A stretch of DNA of 64,000 bases from Chimonanthus salicifolius (GCA_013350335.1 CM023533.1:27076869-27140868), one strand, 5' to 3'. Numbered from the stretch's first letter, positions 37,459 through 50,668 are shown. Program-made: numbers and translations. The notes: generated by a model from the letters alone, not told the origin.

Positions 37459-40400
37459 TCAAGTGGTTTTCTTATAAATTGCATTTTTCCTGGCACACTC
37501 CAAAATAGTTTTATCGGCTGTAATGAAGTAGGCAGATATGGAAGCTGTTCAAGACAAGAAAACGAAATTAGTAAGTGTTGACAACTAAATTTACAAAGTG
37601 GTTGATCTATACATAATGGTCCAAATGAATGGATTGAATCAATCCTAAACTTACTTGCCATTGGTTTTCGAAATTGTAGGCCTAACTAAATTTGAAGACT
37701 AATTACAATTGGGCAAGACTAGTGAGCGGGCCATTAGTAATCATTAAGGGTGGACTAAAGCTCACATTGGCACCAAATAATCCAATTGGATTGTTTTATG
37801 CTCAAGGATTAGAAAATCATATTTAGGAGGGCCCTGCAACAACAAGCAAAATCCCCAATGAACCCATCAATCTACGGATGGATCCATCCATGAGCCATTC
37901 TATGGCTATAAAAAAAATTGAATGGTATTCTATGGCTATAGATGCCTGGATTTTTGCAATTGAATAGGCCTTTTTGGAGAGATTGGTTCTTTCTCACAGG
38001 TGCAAATTCATTGGGTCCTAGAAGCAACATTTTTTAGTGTGCTTTACAAATCAATTGGCACTTACATTCGAGTGTCATTTGGAGTTTTCAACTCCACTGG
38101 CACACACTTGCATTTAAGAGTTGTTTGGAGTGCTCAACTCCATTGAAACTTAACATGCATTAAAATGTGATTTGGAGTTCCTATTGGCAATTAACATGCA
38201 TCCAAGTATAGTTTGGGCTTCCATCGCAAGGGCACTTAACCATTTCAAGGGTCAAGTGGGTCTACCCAAAAGATACTCCATCCTCAAATTTTGGACAATT
38301 GTGGAATATACAAGCATCTTGAACTTTTTTCTATCTCCATCAAGTGGATCAAGTCAGAGGACATAACTGGACACATACACAACTACTTCTTTCTTGGACA
38401 TCTCAAGATCAAGGAAGTGGCCATCATGAAGCTACTTTATCTGAGTTTCATTTCGTTGATGTAATCCAATGAAATTCTCACAGTAACACCACATTGTATA
38501 AAGGATGTTGGGTCAATTGAGCACTAAGAACATTGTACTCACATTATTTTTACTAAATAGAATTTGTGGATTCAATTTTGCATGTTGAAATTTGTGTATA
38601 CAGTAAATGTAGTCTCCACCTACGCTACTGCTTGTGTGCACTCAAAAACCACCATCAGTTACTCAGATATACATCTAACAGTCATTGCATTTGGGTTTGG
38701 AATTTGCATCAGATGGAGTTTCTAACAAAGGGTTATAAGCGACCAATACAACCTGTATCCACCGTCCTAGCTGATACATAATCAGGACTGATATGGCGCT
38801 GAATTGGATTTTCTATCACATAAACCAACAAAATAAACTAATTATAACGGTGCCATTTCTAACAAGAAAGGGAGAATTACCTTTTCAAAAGAAAATCCAT
38901 TTCTAGAAAAAAAAAAAATACAGAATCAGAATGGTTGGATTAGATGAAATGTTAAGGTTGATTCAATAGTAAAAGAGCATAAGAAATGCCATTCAAGATG
39001 GTTTGGCCAGATAAGAAGAAAAAAGGAAACACCCCAAGTATGAAGAGAATGTTATACAAGTTCTAGGAGATCATTGAAGACTTGGATTTCATGTGGCAGG
39101 AAAGGATGGAGAACATTGCTTTTTATAGGATTGAGTGGAAAAGTAAAATAGAAAACCCAACCACAAATAGATGTAATGGTTTCAACAACGATGAAGAGGG
39201 CCTTCCATTTTAGATGAAAACAGCAAACACTACATTGGAAATTAGTAAAACTACGCCAATGGGACAAAATGAAGAGAAAGAGGTGCTATGGAGTTCTACC
39301 TATAAAAAATGATATGATCGATATCCAGGGACTCACTGTGGAAGTTAATTTTTTTTTGAAAGATTCTTTCCAAAGATAAGACCAAAGAGTCTCAGATATT
39401 CTACATTTAGTACATATATTCTATTTTGTAGTGCATGAGATCAAGTCATCATCGGATATTCTATTTTGTGCTATGTCTACACCTATTTTCCGTTCTCAAC
39501 CCTTCTTATCACTTATAACCAGGGTCGAGATTTATCATAAACTCAGGTTGTTTTTGTTGAAATCGTCTACTAAATATTCAGTTATTTCTGGGTGTTGTGC
39601 TGGACAACAATTGGGTTTAAAAGGAGAATACTTGTATTGCAATCCCTTCACTAAGTTTAACAGGCTAAATTTGGGCTCAAATCAAGTAATTTGGTTTTCT
39701 ATTCCATGTCTAATCAAATCAAACCCTAGAACTTATTTCGGGAAAAGGAGAAGTAGCACTGGAGATGCAACAGAAATGGGAGCAATCAACACATACTGCT
39801 GTTGGGTTCTCTCCTTAACATAAAAAAGGCCATAATTTTTTCCAACTCTCCACTTGGGCTTGGCAAAATTAAAAGATCCAAAGAATATCCAGTAACTTAA
39901 GGAATGCCCAAAGAACAGATGTTGCCTTCAACAGAGAGAAAGTAATAATGATGACAATGATGTACCTTGAACAATAACAAGAATACAAATACCAAAGTAG
40001 CCTTTGGTCAGAAATAGTAAATATGTTGACACAACGAGGCAAAGTACCAAGAACAATAACCATTAGCGACACGATGTTCTATTAAACTGATGAAGGCCAA
40101 GGTTCAAATTAATACGAAACAAATCTGTGATCTTCCAATTAAAGGTTTTAGGCTGAAGTTTGATAAAACTAGCCAAGAGAAATTTAAGTTTCGCTAGTGA
40201 TGCTGACCATGTACCTTGAAGTCTTGAACAGTAACAATAATATAATTACCAAAGTAGCCTTCAGTCAATATGTTGATACAACGAGGTAAACTACCAAAAA
40301 CAATAACCAGTAGTTACAAATGTTCTTTTTGGTTGATGAAAGCCAAGGTTCGAATTGGTAAGAAACAAATTGATGGTCTTCCAATTAAGGGTTTTAGGTT

Positions 40401-43400
40401 GAAGTTTTTGAAAACTAGACAAGGGAAATTTAAGTTTGGCTCTAAAGAATCTAGAAACTTAGTGCAAATCCAAACAAAGATTTACCAAAGAAAAGGGTTT
40501 TGAGATCTAAGGCTTACTAGATGGTTCTAAGATAGAATTTAGAGAAAACCCACAACGAAATTACCTAAGGGAGATTTTGAAAAATCCTCAAATTTTACCA
40601 AAAGTTCAAAAATTCTCCAACAAATTTCAGGCTTCTAAAGTAAATTATGAATTCTTAGGAAATAAAATTGCACAATAATTAAATGCAAAATTAAATTCGA
40701 CAAGAAAACATAAAAAACAGATAACTTACCTCAAAGGAAGAACTCAATTGAGAAAACACAAAGAACCATGGCCTATGGTCATCCATGGCCCTTTATTTAT
40801 AGTGAAGAATTACAGAATTTACTGAAAATAAACATTCCTGTCACCCTAAGATATTATGTTACAAGATCACTGTAAATCACCCATAACTTTCTTCAAGTAT
40901 GTCAGAATTGCACAAATTTGGGTTCATTGGAAAGGTCTCTAACCAAGTTTTCCAATGACTCTAATTGTATGTAAATCCGACATGGTTTGATACATCAAAT
41001 CTATCTGCAAAGTTACACTTTATTTCAACCAATCCTAGAATGACAAGTGTCGCATCTAAACAAAGAAAGAAAGCAGAAAAGGAAATCTCCAAAGAGGAGT
41101 CAGCTTTTAGTCGTTTTTTCTCCTTTTTTTGCAGCTCCTCCTCCTCCTAAGGATATGGGCCATCTAATTGGGTATTTGGACTCCCAAGCAACAAAACAAG
41201 GCCCTAGACCCATCATATATGGACTTGGGCCACTAAGAATATAATCTTAGTCCAGTAACATTCTAAAATTAGCCTTTGAAAAAAAAACATTCTAAAATTA
41301 GCATGTTCTTAGTCCATATAATTTTTGTAAATTTCAAGCAAGGTACAGTCTTTATTCTTGTGGATGTGCCTACATCATATACAAATGACCAATTATGATG
41401 GATTTTAATTAGACAAACGTGTCAGTTTCCAGTGTTACAATGATAAACACAAAAATTAGGGCCGGTGATTGAAGCACCCATCCTTTTTATTGAATGAGGC
41501 GTCCTTCCTGCCTTTTCATATTTCTTAGGCCCCTAAATAGTACCAATAAAACAATTGCTGGTTTAGCTCATATATGAAATTATTACATTGGGAGATCAGG
41601 AAAGAATTGATACTATAGAATGTGGGGTGACAAAATATGATTCTTGATGGGTTGAGTAGAAGGTAGAACATGAAAAACTGACCCCAAATAGATGACATAA
41701 AGGCTTTGATGATAATGATGATAGAGATTGAGAAAGAAAAGGATTTTGAAAGATGTCTAGAAAGAAGATTACCTTTTCCAAGAAAATATTATGGGAGGAT
41801 GACTACCTTCTTGGGCTTGTAATGAGATTTTGGGAGGATGTCTGAAAGAAACCAAAAATTTTGGGATCATGTTATCATATATTGTCTTTTCTCCCATACA
41901 AGCATAAAAAGAATGATTTTCCCATTCCGCTCTTATTCGTTCAGTATATAATGAAGAAGTGAAGAACACTATCACAAGCTCAGAAATGAACTTATTACAA
42001 ATTAAAAGTCTGCTACATGACCGACACGCATCACAAGGAAGGATTCTATTTTCCAAATAAGAACAATAGTTACCACTTGACACCAATCCAAATTAAAAAA
42101 AGAACAAATGTGTACACCTCTCAAGAATGACATGCATTTATAGATCAGCTCAGAGCTCTATGTCGAACATTTCATGGGTAAAGTTCTTCAGATTGAAATG
42201 GTAAATTTCTGTTCTATTATATGAAATATTCATGGATAAAATAGATAAACAAGCCATACGAGGTGCCATCTTTGAAAAAATAGAAAGTGATAGTGACAAA
42301 ACCCTTGAAATTATCAACCAGAGAAAAAAAAAATCCTTTGAATTTGTGCAATCCTCCAGCAAGTAACAGGAAACCATCACTTGATAATTGACATTAATGT
42401 TTTAGATAAAAATTACGCACTTTGCCATTATGATTTATGTGCTATTTTATTCATTGTTATTGTTAAGCTGGTCTCAGCAAGACGGATCCATGCATTGCCT
42501 TTGAAGCTTTCAATTCTACAAACTGTGTAGAGTGATAGCAGTAGTATATAAATGCTGTTACAAAGGAGGTGACATATATTAGATTTCAACAATCTAATGC
42601 TTAAAAAAAAGCTTTATAATCTAAGGCACCTGGGCTGTTACAAAATATATCTGTAAACATATGACTTTAACGAAAACCAACTGGATGATGATTACAGCTA
42701 AAAAAAAATAGAATCATTGATATCTGCACATCTAAAAGCTCCAGGCACATGATGTATGTAATAACAGTAATACATCTATTCATTTATATTATAATTAATG
42801 AAAATATATAGAAATTCTATTATCCAGCTCTAACAATGAGAATGATGGGTTCAACCACTAAAAATAAAGCATACAATAAAATCAAATGCCTATATAATCA
42901 ACATTTTTTATTAGACAGTACCTGCTGATATGATGAGTGCCTGTGCAGTGTAATTCAGGTTAGCCTTTGCCCATGGAATGACTCGAACACCAACCAGCTG
43001 AAACAGAAAAAGGTTATGAGGAAAGAAATCAGACTTAAATTTAGCATGGCATTCCTGTATAAGATCACCATTGAATAAATAAGAGCAATCCTGTGGAGAA
43101 ACTACAGAATGAAGCTTGGTTTATAGAGTAAACCACATCCAAAATCCAATTGATGCACAAGCGAATATATCCAAAATGCAAAGTCAATTTATGACATATA
43201 GGCCTAAATCATGTTCTGATTGAATGATGCTCCTGACCATCCTGTTGGAGTACGAACGAGTCTCACATCGGTGAGAGGGAAAAAAATATAAGAACTTATA
43301 TGATAGTCTTTGGAGCTCGAAGCCCAGTCCTAACAGTAGTATCAGAGCTACGTTCCCCAAGCCACCGCATGTGGACTCAGGGAATCCCCTAACCGAACGG

Positions 43401-45614
43401 GATGATTGGCGACGTTCTATCCGCCGTAGAGCCTCATCCAACGGGGGGATTGTTGGGGTATGAACCAGTCCCACATCAGTGAGAGGGAGAAAAATATAAT
43501 AACTTATATGAATTGGATATCTCCACCTATCAGACTAGTCTTTTGAGCTGGAAGCCGTCATAACACGCCCAAAGTTGTATCAATCTTTTCGATAGGATTA
43601 GAGGTCAAAAGGTGTTGAATTAGGAAAGAGAAGTTGAGTAGGACTCTATGTCCCACACGTATTAGGACTCTTCCTTGAGAGGTTGAGTGGGAATCTGTGT
43701 CCCAAACCTATTAGGACTCTTCCTTGAGCGTTTTCCTATAAATGTATCACTGATGTAATTAGAGTTTCAAGTGTGAATAATAATCTCGGTCTCTCTCTCG
43801 TGTTTTTTTATCCTTATGGATTTTCCATGTAAATCATGTGTTATGATGTTATGTGATTGATGGGTGTTATACGTTTCTACATAGTATCAGCCTAATCACC
43901 AATCCTAGATCGGATTCTCTCGCTTCTGCCTAGAGTGTGCAACAGCGGGCAGGACATCGTTTTCCATCTCTGCGTAATCACACAGCCGATTTTTTTTTGC
44001 AGCACATCTCCTCACTGTGCTTCTGTAATGCTCACTGGAGATTTGTGGTTTCTAGTGTTCGAAACCTGCACTGCCTCCAATTCCTCGCACCACTCATCGT
44101 GAGAGACGAGAAGATTAGTTGTTGCCAATCTAACGATTTGGCTCAGCCTTGTTGCAGATTTTTTTTTTTCAGATCTGAGATCTGAAGACCATCACCCCTT
44201 TGCTTGACTGTTTTCCAGATCTCGTCACAACACGGTTTCTCCATCTGCCGTGCGCAGATCTGGTGTCCATTGGTTTGTGGAGAAGACGCTGCGTTCCAGC
44301 CATCCAGCCGTGAGCCTCGGCCTTCAGCCAGTTGTTGTTCACCTTGGCTCAGATTGGCTTCCGCCTGCTGTCAGTTGGCACTCTCAGATCAGCAGATCTG
44401 CCTTCTGTCATCCGCCGGCTCAGATTGGCTTACTGCCGGCGCTGTTTGCCGATGTCCCTCTATGCTCCGCGCTCGTTGCAGATCCTGATTCCTTTTTCGG
44501 GGTATAGATCCAGGCCGATCTTCTCAGATCCAATCTAGCTGCTGCGTGAGTTCGATCTGCTCAAATCCGACCCCTCTTTCGCTGCTGCAGTTCTCTCGAC
44601 CGACGCTTCTTGCTGCTTTGGTTTCCATATCTTCTTCCAGCGTCTGCAGCCCACTATCAGCAGTCCATTCCTGCTGCCATGTGATTGATGGGTGTTATAC
44701 GTTTCTACAAAAGGTAGCCTACAAAAGGATCAGTTTGCAGGAACTGTTGGAATAGATAACCAGAGCAATTTCTCTGCTATCACTCTCTCCCCTCCTTTCA
44801 AGAAGTGGGCCAACGATCAAATGCCACAGTTAGATGGAAAACTACACCCATTCTTATGAAAGAAAATCACAACGATCATACTCAGTAATCATGAAAAGTA
44901 AGTGCCCCAAATTCAGCGGAAATTATATAAATTTGATAAAATGAATGTAGCAAATAGAGGAATATTCTGCTTAAAAGGGAAAACAAGTATGGGAATACCG
45001 TTGGCACAGCGCTGGCCACACATGCTATTGCAGCCGCTCTGAGCCCTGCACGTACTCCCTCTGCAATTCAAAGACCCAACAAAAAAATTTAGAAGTAAAA
45101 AAAAAAAAAAAAGAACGACAGAAAAAATTCATGATGGGATGGGAAAAGCATTGATCTATACAAAATTTCATATGTATTTCAGTGAACACCCAAGATCTTT
45201 ATTTAAAATCCAAAAATCCAAACAAACACTTAAATGCATACTCATCATTAAAGCAGAAATGAAGACCACTCATCATAGCCCGCACCCAAAAAAGAAAAAA
45301 AAAATCACAAAAACAAAATTTAACAGCCAACTAGTAAAAAACGGATTAAGGTATTATTAATCCAAAACAAGGATGGGTTCCAACAATCATATCAATTACA
45401 AGAAGAGGTCGATTACAAAACACTGACAAATAAAGAAAAATAAGAGATGAAAAAGAACATTAAAAATGGTCCTGATTGCGATAGAAATTAAATTGGTTTG
45501 CTTACCATCCTGACACCGCTTCGCTCTGAGTATCCTCTCTTCTTCAGGTGAAGCAATTACGAAAGATTTCCTTCTGTTTATCCAAGCATCTCTCGTTTCC
45601 GATGGGAAGCCCAT
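37459..45614 (-). CDS. Early nodulin 93-like (ENOD93 family) membrane protein
   Basis: Four minus-strand exons: 45506-45614, 44999-45060, 42922-42997, 37459-37544 (TGA). Phases 1, 0 and 1 are kept and the product is 110 aa, the usual ENOD93 size. Exon 1 encodes MGFPSETRDAWINRRKSF and ends RAKRCQD. Exon 2 carries EGVRAGLRAAAIACVASAVP (first hydrophobic segment). Exon 3 carries VGVRVIPWAKANLNYTAQAL. Exon 4 carries SISAYFITADKTILECARKN (second hydrophobic segment). The family was found as a nodulin but is widespread in non-nodulating plants; its role is poorly defined, and it is expected to be a small two-helix membrane protein. Intron 2 contains a TRIM and a deleted LTR element. Intron 3 is 5,377 bp, unusually long for a 110 aa protein. 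The last exon is only 86 bp, so automated annotation could easily miss it. Confidence 0.92.
38061..38230. repeat. Degenerate ~43 bp tandem repeat, four units
   Basis: The phrase (GCAT)...TTTGGAGTT/TGCTCAACTCC(A)...GGCA recurs about every 43 bp: GTCATTTGGAGTTTTCAACT, GTTGTTTGGAGTGCTCAACT, GTGATTTGGAGTTCC and TAGTTTGGGCTTCC. It lies in ENOD93-like intron 3. Confidence 0.65.
38930..39205 (+). mobile_element. RTE-type LINE 3' end remnant
   Basis: Translates in shifting frames to KEHKKCHSRWFGQIRRKKE (family form RWFGHVQRR), then DLDFMWQERMENIAFYRIEW (family form D-LGL--DRxxWRxxI), and ends CAAATAGATGTAATGG with a CAACAACGATGA tail. Inside ENOD93-like intron 3, antisense to the gene. Confidence 0.7.
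39959..40440. repeat. ~240 bp tandem duplication
   Basis: 39959-40197 and 40208-40440 match in order: ATGTACCTTGAA, ACCAAAGTAGCCTT, ACAACGAGG, ACAATAACCA, GCCAAGGTTC, GAAACAAAT, CTTCCAATTAA, GGTTTTAGG and GGAAATTTAAGTTT-like ends. Several substitutions and small indels separate them. The flank at 40740-40810 (reverse strand ATAAATAAAGGGCCATGG) looks like an LTR promoter, so the array may be part of an unclassified retroelement. Confidence 0.8.
41584..41735 (+). mobile_element. RTE-type LINE 3' tail
   Basis: Ends CTGACCCCAAATAGATGACA then TAAAGGCTTTGATGATAATG, the characteristic GACCCCAxxTAGxxGxxATAAGGCTT plus simple-repeat tail of plant RTE LINEs. In ENOD93-like intron 3. Confidence 0.7.
43243..43565 (+). 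mobile_element. TRIM (terminal-repeat retrotransposon in miniature), copy 1
   Basis: Two short LTRs, 43243-43335 and 43451-43565, both start TGTTGG, share CACATC(G/A)GTGAGAGGG, and end (G/C)TC(C/A)TAACA. The left LTR lacks about 20 bp present in the right one. AGTATCAGAGC directly after the left LTR is a primer binding site of the initiator-Met tRNA type. AACGGGGGGA before the right LTR is a polypurine tract. The 115 bp interior has no gene. Total 323 bp; it sits in ENOD93-like intron 2. No clear target duplication. Confidence 0.88.
43613..44709 (+). mobile_element. Deleted LTR retrotransposon with 5 bp target duplication
   Basis: The 5' LTR (43613-43881) starts TGTTGAATTAGG and ends TTATACGTTTCTACA; it is followed by TAGTATCAGC, a primer-binding-site-like string. 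Only the last ~31 bp of the LTR recur at 44679-44709. AAAGG flanks both ends (43608-43612 and 44710-44714). The ~800 bp interior is GC-richer than the surroundings with short open frames and no gag or pol motif. A non-autonomous or internally deleted element in ENOD93-like intron 2. Confidence 0.88.
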
Positions 45615-45615
45615 T

Positions 45616-48174
45616 TTTCCTGTATCGGATTTTGGAATAGAGAGAAATCGATCCAGAAATGGATTGAAAGCAATGAAGTGGCGCAGTTGCAGAAGTGATG
45701 TTTTTTCTCTATTTTAAATAATCACCTGAGATGCAGAGAACGCTGATGCTGACCGAATACCGATTACTCGCAGCAATTTACGAATTTGGCTTTTTGTTGC
45801 TATTTTAATTTTTAAGGCAAAAAGATGTTTTTTTTAAAAAAAAAAAATAAGAATAAGAAGAAATGGTTCAGTGTTCGACCCAGTTCATTGTTTAATAAAT
45901 TTTAATTTTTAAAAATTTAAATGAATTTCTTAATTTAATAAAATTTTAGATCGATTCTCAATTTTAAGCTTTTGAGCATTTTATCTAATTACTGAATTAA
46001 TTATAAGTAATTAATAAAAAATAACAACATATCACTGTAATGATATTGTGACTTTGTAGTTATTTAACCATCTTTTCAAAAAATAAAAAAAGTTATTTTA
46101 TAAAATATAAGAGTGAATTGTGAGGACATTGTTTTTAAATGGAGACAAGTGATAAATCATTAAATCTTGGTTATCTATTGGGTTTGCTTGGGTAGAGCCA
46201 ATTCGAGGAGAGGGGAGTTTTACATTGAAAAGTTAGTTAGATTTAACATTAGTAAAATTAAGTTGTTTGATTTAATAGCTAATTACTTTAATAAAAAAAA
46301 CTAAGTGATTATTATTTGTCAGAGGTTTTGGCCTATTTAGTAATGACTTAGATTCTTTTTTATTTAAAAAAAATCATTTTTTTTCACAATATAGAGAAGA
46401 GGTTCCTTAACAAAAACATCAATATAGTTCAACAAAATAAGAATGTAAATTGAATTTAAAAATAATCTTTTTACAAATTTAATTTCTATAAAAAATCAAT
46501 AATAATCTCTTTAAGTTTAGACATAATCATCCACAATGAAGATCATAACAAGGGGTTTCATATTTGCTATTGATCACCATGAGTTGAGATTCTCTAGTTG
46601 ATGTTACCATATGTGACTTTCAGAATTTTAATTAGATATATTATACATTGAAAGGAACACAAGATAACGGAATTAATTTAATTACAGTGTATTAAAAATG
46701 ATTGAAATAATCATTTTATCTAAACAAATAAGGAGAGAGAAAAAATAATGATTGAAATAAATTTAGACAAAATGAATAAGATTTCATTATTTTTTGTGTA
46801 CGAAAAGTAAAAGTGACAGGTGTATTAATCACTTCTCGAGAAAAACTACAAAGAAAATTTTGATCAAATCAGTAACGAAATCCAAATTAGACCCAAAGTT
46901 TAAACCACCGGTGAAATCCGACATTTTTTAACTCATATGAGCTTAAATATTTTGACCACTTTGCTCATTTCATACTCCAATTTTCGCATTAAGTAAATTT
47001 CAATCGGAAATCTTAAAATTTTGACCCGTTTTGATCAAATGACGAGTCAGCAGTCAGCAATCAGCACCTCGCTCTTCTTGGCTCTTTGAATCAAGGCATG
47101 CCCACGAGATCCACGTGTTGAAAGAAACCCTTTTCGGGCTTTACCGGATTTCAGACTTTGGAATTTGGACGATAGTTTTTCAAATAAAAAATTGAATTAG
47201 ATAAATTTACTGAAATATAAAAAATAAAATAATGAGATATTTTTAGAAAAAAATTCAAATTAAGAAATTTAGGTGAGAATATATAAAAAAAATCTGATTT
47301 TAAGTCAAAGTACTTCGTAAGAGGCAGATGTGCAACCTTTAGTATTTGATATTTTTTTCATTTACAGTATTCTTCTATATTTTATTCGATTGTGTATGTT
47401 ATATATATACAATTTTTATTGTATAGATAATTTAGATTATTTCTTTCTCTTCTTTTAAATTTTCTCATATATTTTTTTTCTATTAATCTCCTTCATATCA
47501 TCATATATACGTTAGGTGTTTTAAGTTATTTTCTTATATTTTTAATTATTGAGATTATTTAGACTTTTTATTTTCTTCTTTTATTTTTTCTCATACATTA
47601 TTGAGTGTAATACCCAACACACATTAGCAAATGCAAATTCGTGTCCATCTTTTAGCCCAAAGCGAATAATATCATATTGCATCGAGACGAATCATTACAA
47701 ATGGTATTAGAATACGGTTCAACTCTCTGTCTGTGTAGTGTCTCTACCTGTACGGTGTTGCATCTGTGGATCCCATGTCTATCTGACGTGATGGAGCCAG
47801 GAACAGGAACAGATTGTTACATTTAGTAATCTCATAAATTTTTCATACCATTCGCACCATTATATCTACGTCACATTCTTTAAGCTAATTTTCATACATT
47901 TTTAATTATTTAGGTTCTCAATTCTACTTCTCATACATCCTTTGTATAATGATCTCACATATTATTCATATATCCTCTATGTCATCATATGTATATTTAT
48001 TTATTTTTAAATTTACAGTGTGAGAAACTACAGACACGTGTATATTAGATCTTTATGCCATCCAATTTTATTTGTAGTATTCATATCATCTTCATCAATG
48101 ATCTTTGGGTTGGCTTCATTACTGCAATTCTGATGGGATCTCAATATCATCTCATTGTAGTCATTAATGATAAA
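45616..48174. other. Gene-free AT-rich region upstream of ENOD93-like gene
   Basis: Includes the ENOD93-like 5' flank. Long poly-A/T tracts. No coding motif or clear repeat unit recognised. Confidence 0.5.
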
Positions 48175-48180
48175 ACTAGG

Positions 48181-48380
48181 GGTGCAAATATCGGCCGATA
48201 CGATATGTATCGATTTTGAAGTAGTGAATATCGGCCAATATATATCATTATCGGCCGATATTCACAATATCGACCGTATTATATCAAGCGATATCAAAAT
48301 ATCGGCCGATATCGGCTGGAGAGAGAAAAATATCTACCAATATATCGTTTTGGCCGATATATCAGCCGAAAACTATTTTT
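48181..48380. repeat. CGGCCGATAT cluster 3
   Basis: The densest cluster: ATATCGGCCGATA occurs repeatedly in 200 bp with variants (ATCGACCGTA, ATATCAGCCGA). Strongly palindromic words. The open frame across it is a by-product of the repeat. Confidence 0.85.
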
Positions 48381-50350
48381 AAACTCCTGGATAAAACAAC
48401 ATTGTATGCATGATGTTGATAAGTTTTTAAAATTTTATGAGTAATTAGAGGTGCAACTCAGGCAAGTTGAATTGGACCGTAATCATTTCGAGCTACGGCC
48501 CAAATTGTAATTACAGGGCCATGCTCATATTGAGCCATTTGAAGTCGAGTCGGTCCTAAAAAATAAGCAAGGACCAATATCGGCTTTTTAGGGTTTTAGG
48601 CCTTATTCAACTTAATTTTAAACAATTACAATTATGAGTCCCTATTAGTAAATAATGGGGATTCAATATTTATTGCAAACAAATCTTTTATACGATTTAT
48701 CATCTGAATTAATTTTTCTTCGATCAGATGAGTCATCATCATAAACTAATCCTACTACATCTAATAGATCAATGTGTTTCTGAAGTTTATATTTTACTCC
48801 TAAATAACTCATTATATACAATTAAGTCATCGAGTAGATGGAATTGAATTTAGGATGAATGGATAGAATTTAATAATGTGCAGTGTTTAGGATTTTTAAT
48901 TACCCATAATATATTATTTATTATTAAGTATAAAATATAAAATATATATTAGATATCATTAGGGTTCTTCTTCATCCCAATTCATCTCGAGCCATCATAA
49001 ATGAATGGGTTTGAACATATATATACAAGTCCAATGGACCATGGTCAAGCTAAATTCTTGAACCAGTTTATATAAATGGTCAACCTCGGGCTTTTCTCAC
49101 GAAGCCCATGAAAGCCCATCTGGCTTTTTCGACTTGTTTAGCCATCGTATGTGTATATGTGTAAATCTGAGTCATTTTCCTTTTCTTAAAATAATTTATA
49201 AATTAATTAAAACATCAATTGTTAAAAAAATAATATTTAACCTTTGTTAAAGCGCTACCAATCCAATTAAAGTGATATCTAACCGATTGATGTATTCATA
49301 CATTTATAATAGACCAACCATATTAGATCAAAATAAGTCGCTATGTACGGTTAAAAAGTTTAGAAATACAATTTAATTTAAAGTATAAAAATTATGAATC
49401 TTAAAAAATAATTGATTGATCTAAATTAAGGTAATTATTGATGGGCATCATACTTATTCGTAGACCTTTTCAATACTCACCACATAATGCTAACATGGAG
49501 CACAAACTTTAAGAAATTAAAAAGACAATTTAAATGATCAAGAGCTAGAAAACTTAAAAACATAATTTGATCTATTTAAAAAAAAAATAACCTTATATTC
49601 ATGCATATGCCTTATTAATGTGCCCTCCTGTATAAGGCGAAATTAGACCCTACACATTTCAAAAAGTTTAGGAATTAAACTAATAATTTCAAATAAGCGA
49701 ACATAAATAACTTAAAATATAATATAATTGATACAATAAAATTAATTTTCAATCTCGTATTTATACATAAACTTTTTGAACGATTACACGATATAAAGAT
49801 TACAAAGTGTAAAAGTTTAAGAATCAAAGTAATAATTTTAAAGATTTAATTTTTTTTTATTTATTTATGTGTGGGAAACTGCAAGATACCTAGCGTAGAA
49901 CCCAACAGGTGAGTTCAATACCCCTAGAGCACACAAAGGTTCATGACTTTGTTAATTCAATAAATATAATTTTCTTCAAATCTAATATTTATACATATGC
50001 TTTTTCATAGACCCATCACATGATCCAAAATAAGACTTTTAAAGATGTAAAATTTTAATAATTAAAATAATTAAAGTTTAAACTATTTAAGATACACAAG
50101 TTTATTAATTAAGTCAAAATATTTTTTTGCGGCCAGCAATCCTTCCACGGATATTTTGTGTTTAGCGCCACGGATTTTAATGTATTCTCGATGTTACCCT
50201 TCACATGAACAGTAAAATTTCGATAAGCTGATTTTTACTGTTCATGTAAATTTCGGTGAGTCGATTTATACTATTCATGAATTTTGATGAACCGATTTGT
50301 ACTGTTCATAAATTTTGGCAAGCCGATTGCATCGTTGACCATGAATTTTG
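48381..50350. other. Gene-free AT-rich region
   Basis: No gene recognised. At 50195-50340 a degenerate ~45 bp motif with ACTGTTCAT and GAATTTTG recurs three to four times just left of the foldback element. Confidence 0.5.
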
Positions 50351-50456
50351 ACATTTTTTTTATGGGCGCCCATTTAGACACCAGGCTTTTTTGTCACTAA
50401 ACACCAGTTTTTGAATTTTGAGGGAAAATTATAATTTTGCCCTCCCACGTTTTATC

Positions 50457-50643
50457 CTTCGGACGATTTTTCAGTTCCTTCGAACGATTCACTGCACAGT
50501 CGAATCGTTCGAAGGATTTTTCAGTTGATTTTTTCGTTCTTTCGAACGATTCGACTGTACAGTGAATCATTCGAAGGATATTTCAGTTGATTTTTCCGTT
50601 CCTTCGAACGATTTACTGTGCAGTGAATCGTTCGAAGGATCAT
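50457..50643. repeat. Palindromic TTCGAACGATTC minisatellite
   Basis: Three units of CCTTCGAACGATT-(CACTG-ACAGT)-GAATCGTTCGAAGGAT, each itself palindromic, separated by TTTCAGTTGATTTTT-type linkers. Related CGTTCGAAGG words recur at 51410-51535 on the other side of the hairpin. Confidence 0.85.
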
Positions 50644-50668
50644 GAGATCATTAGAATGAAAGGTTGTA

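Noticed and set aside
44204..44538. Open frames of 68-94 codons in a GC-richer stretch
   Set aside because: They lie in the untranslated interior of the deleted LTR element and show no gag, pol or other motif.
48167..48382. 71-codon frame rich in Ile, Ser, Asp
   Set aside because: It is translated CGGCCGATAT repeat, not a gene.
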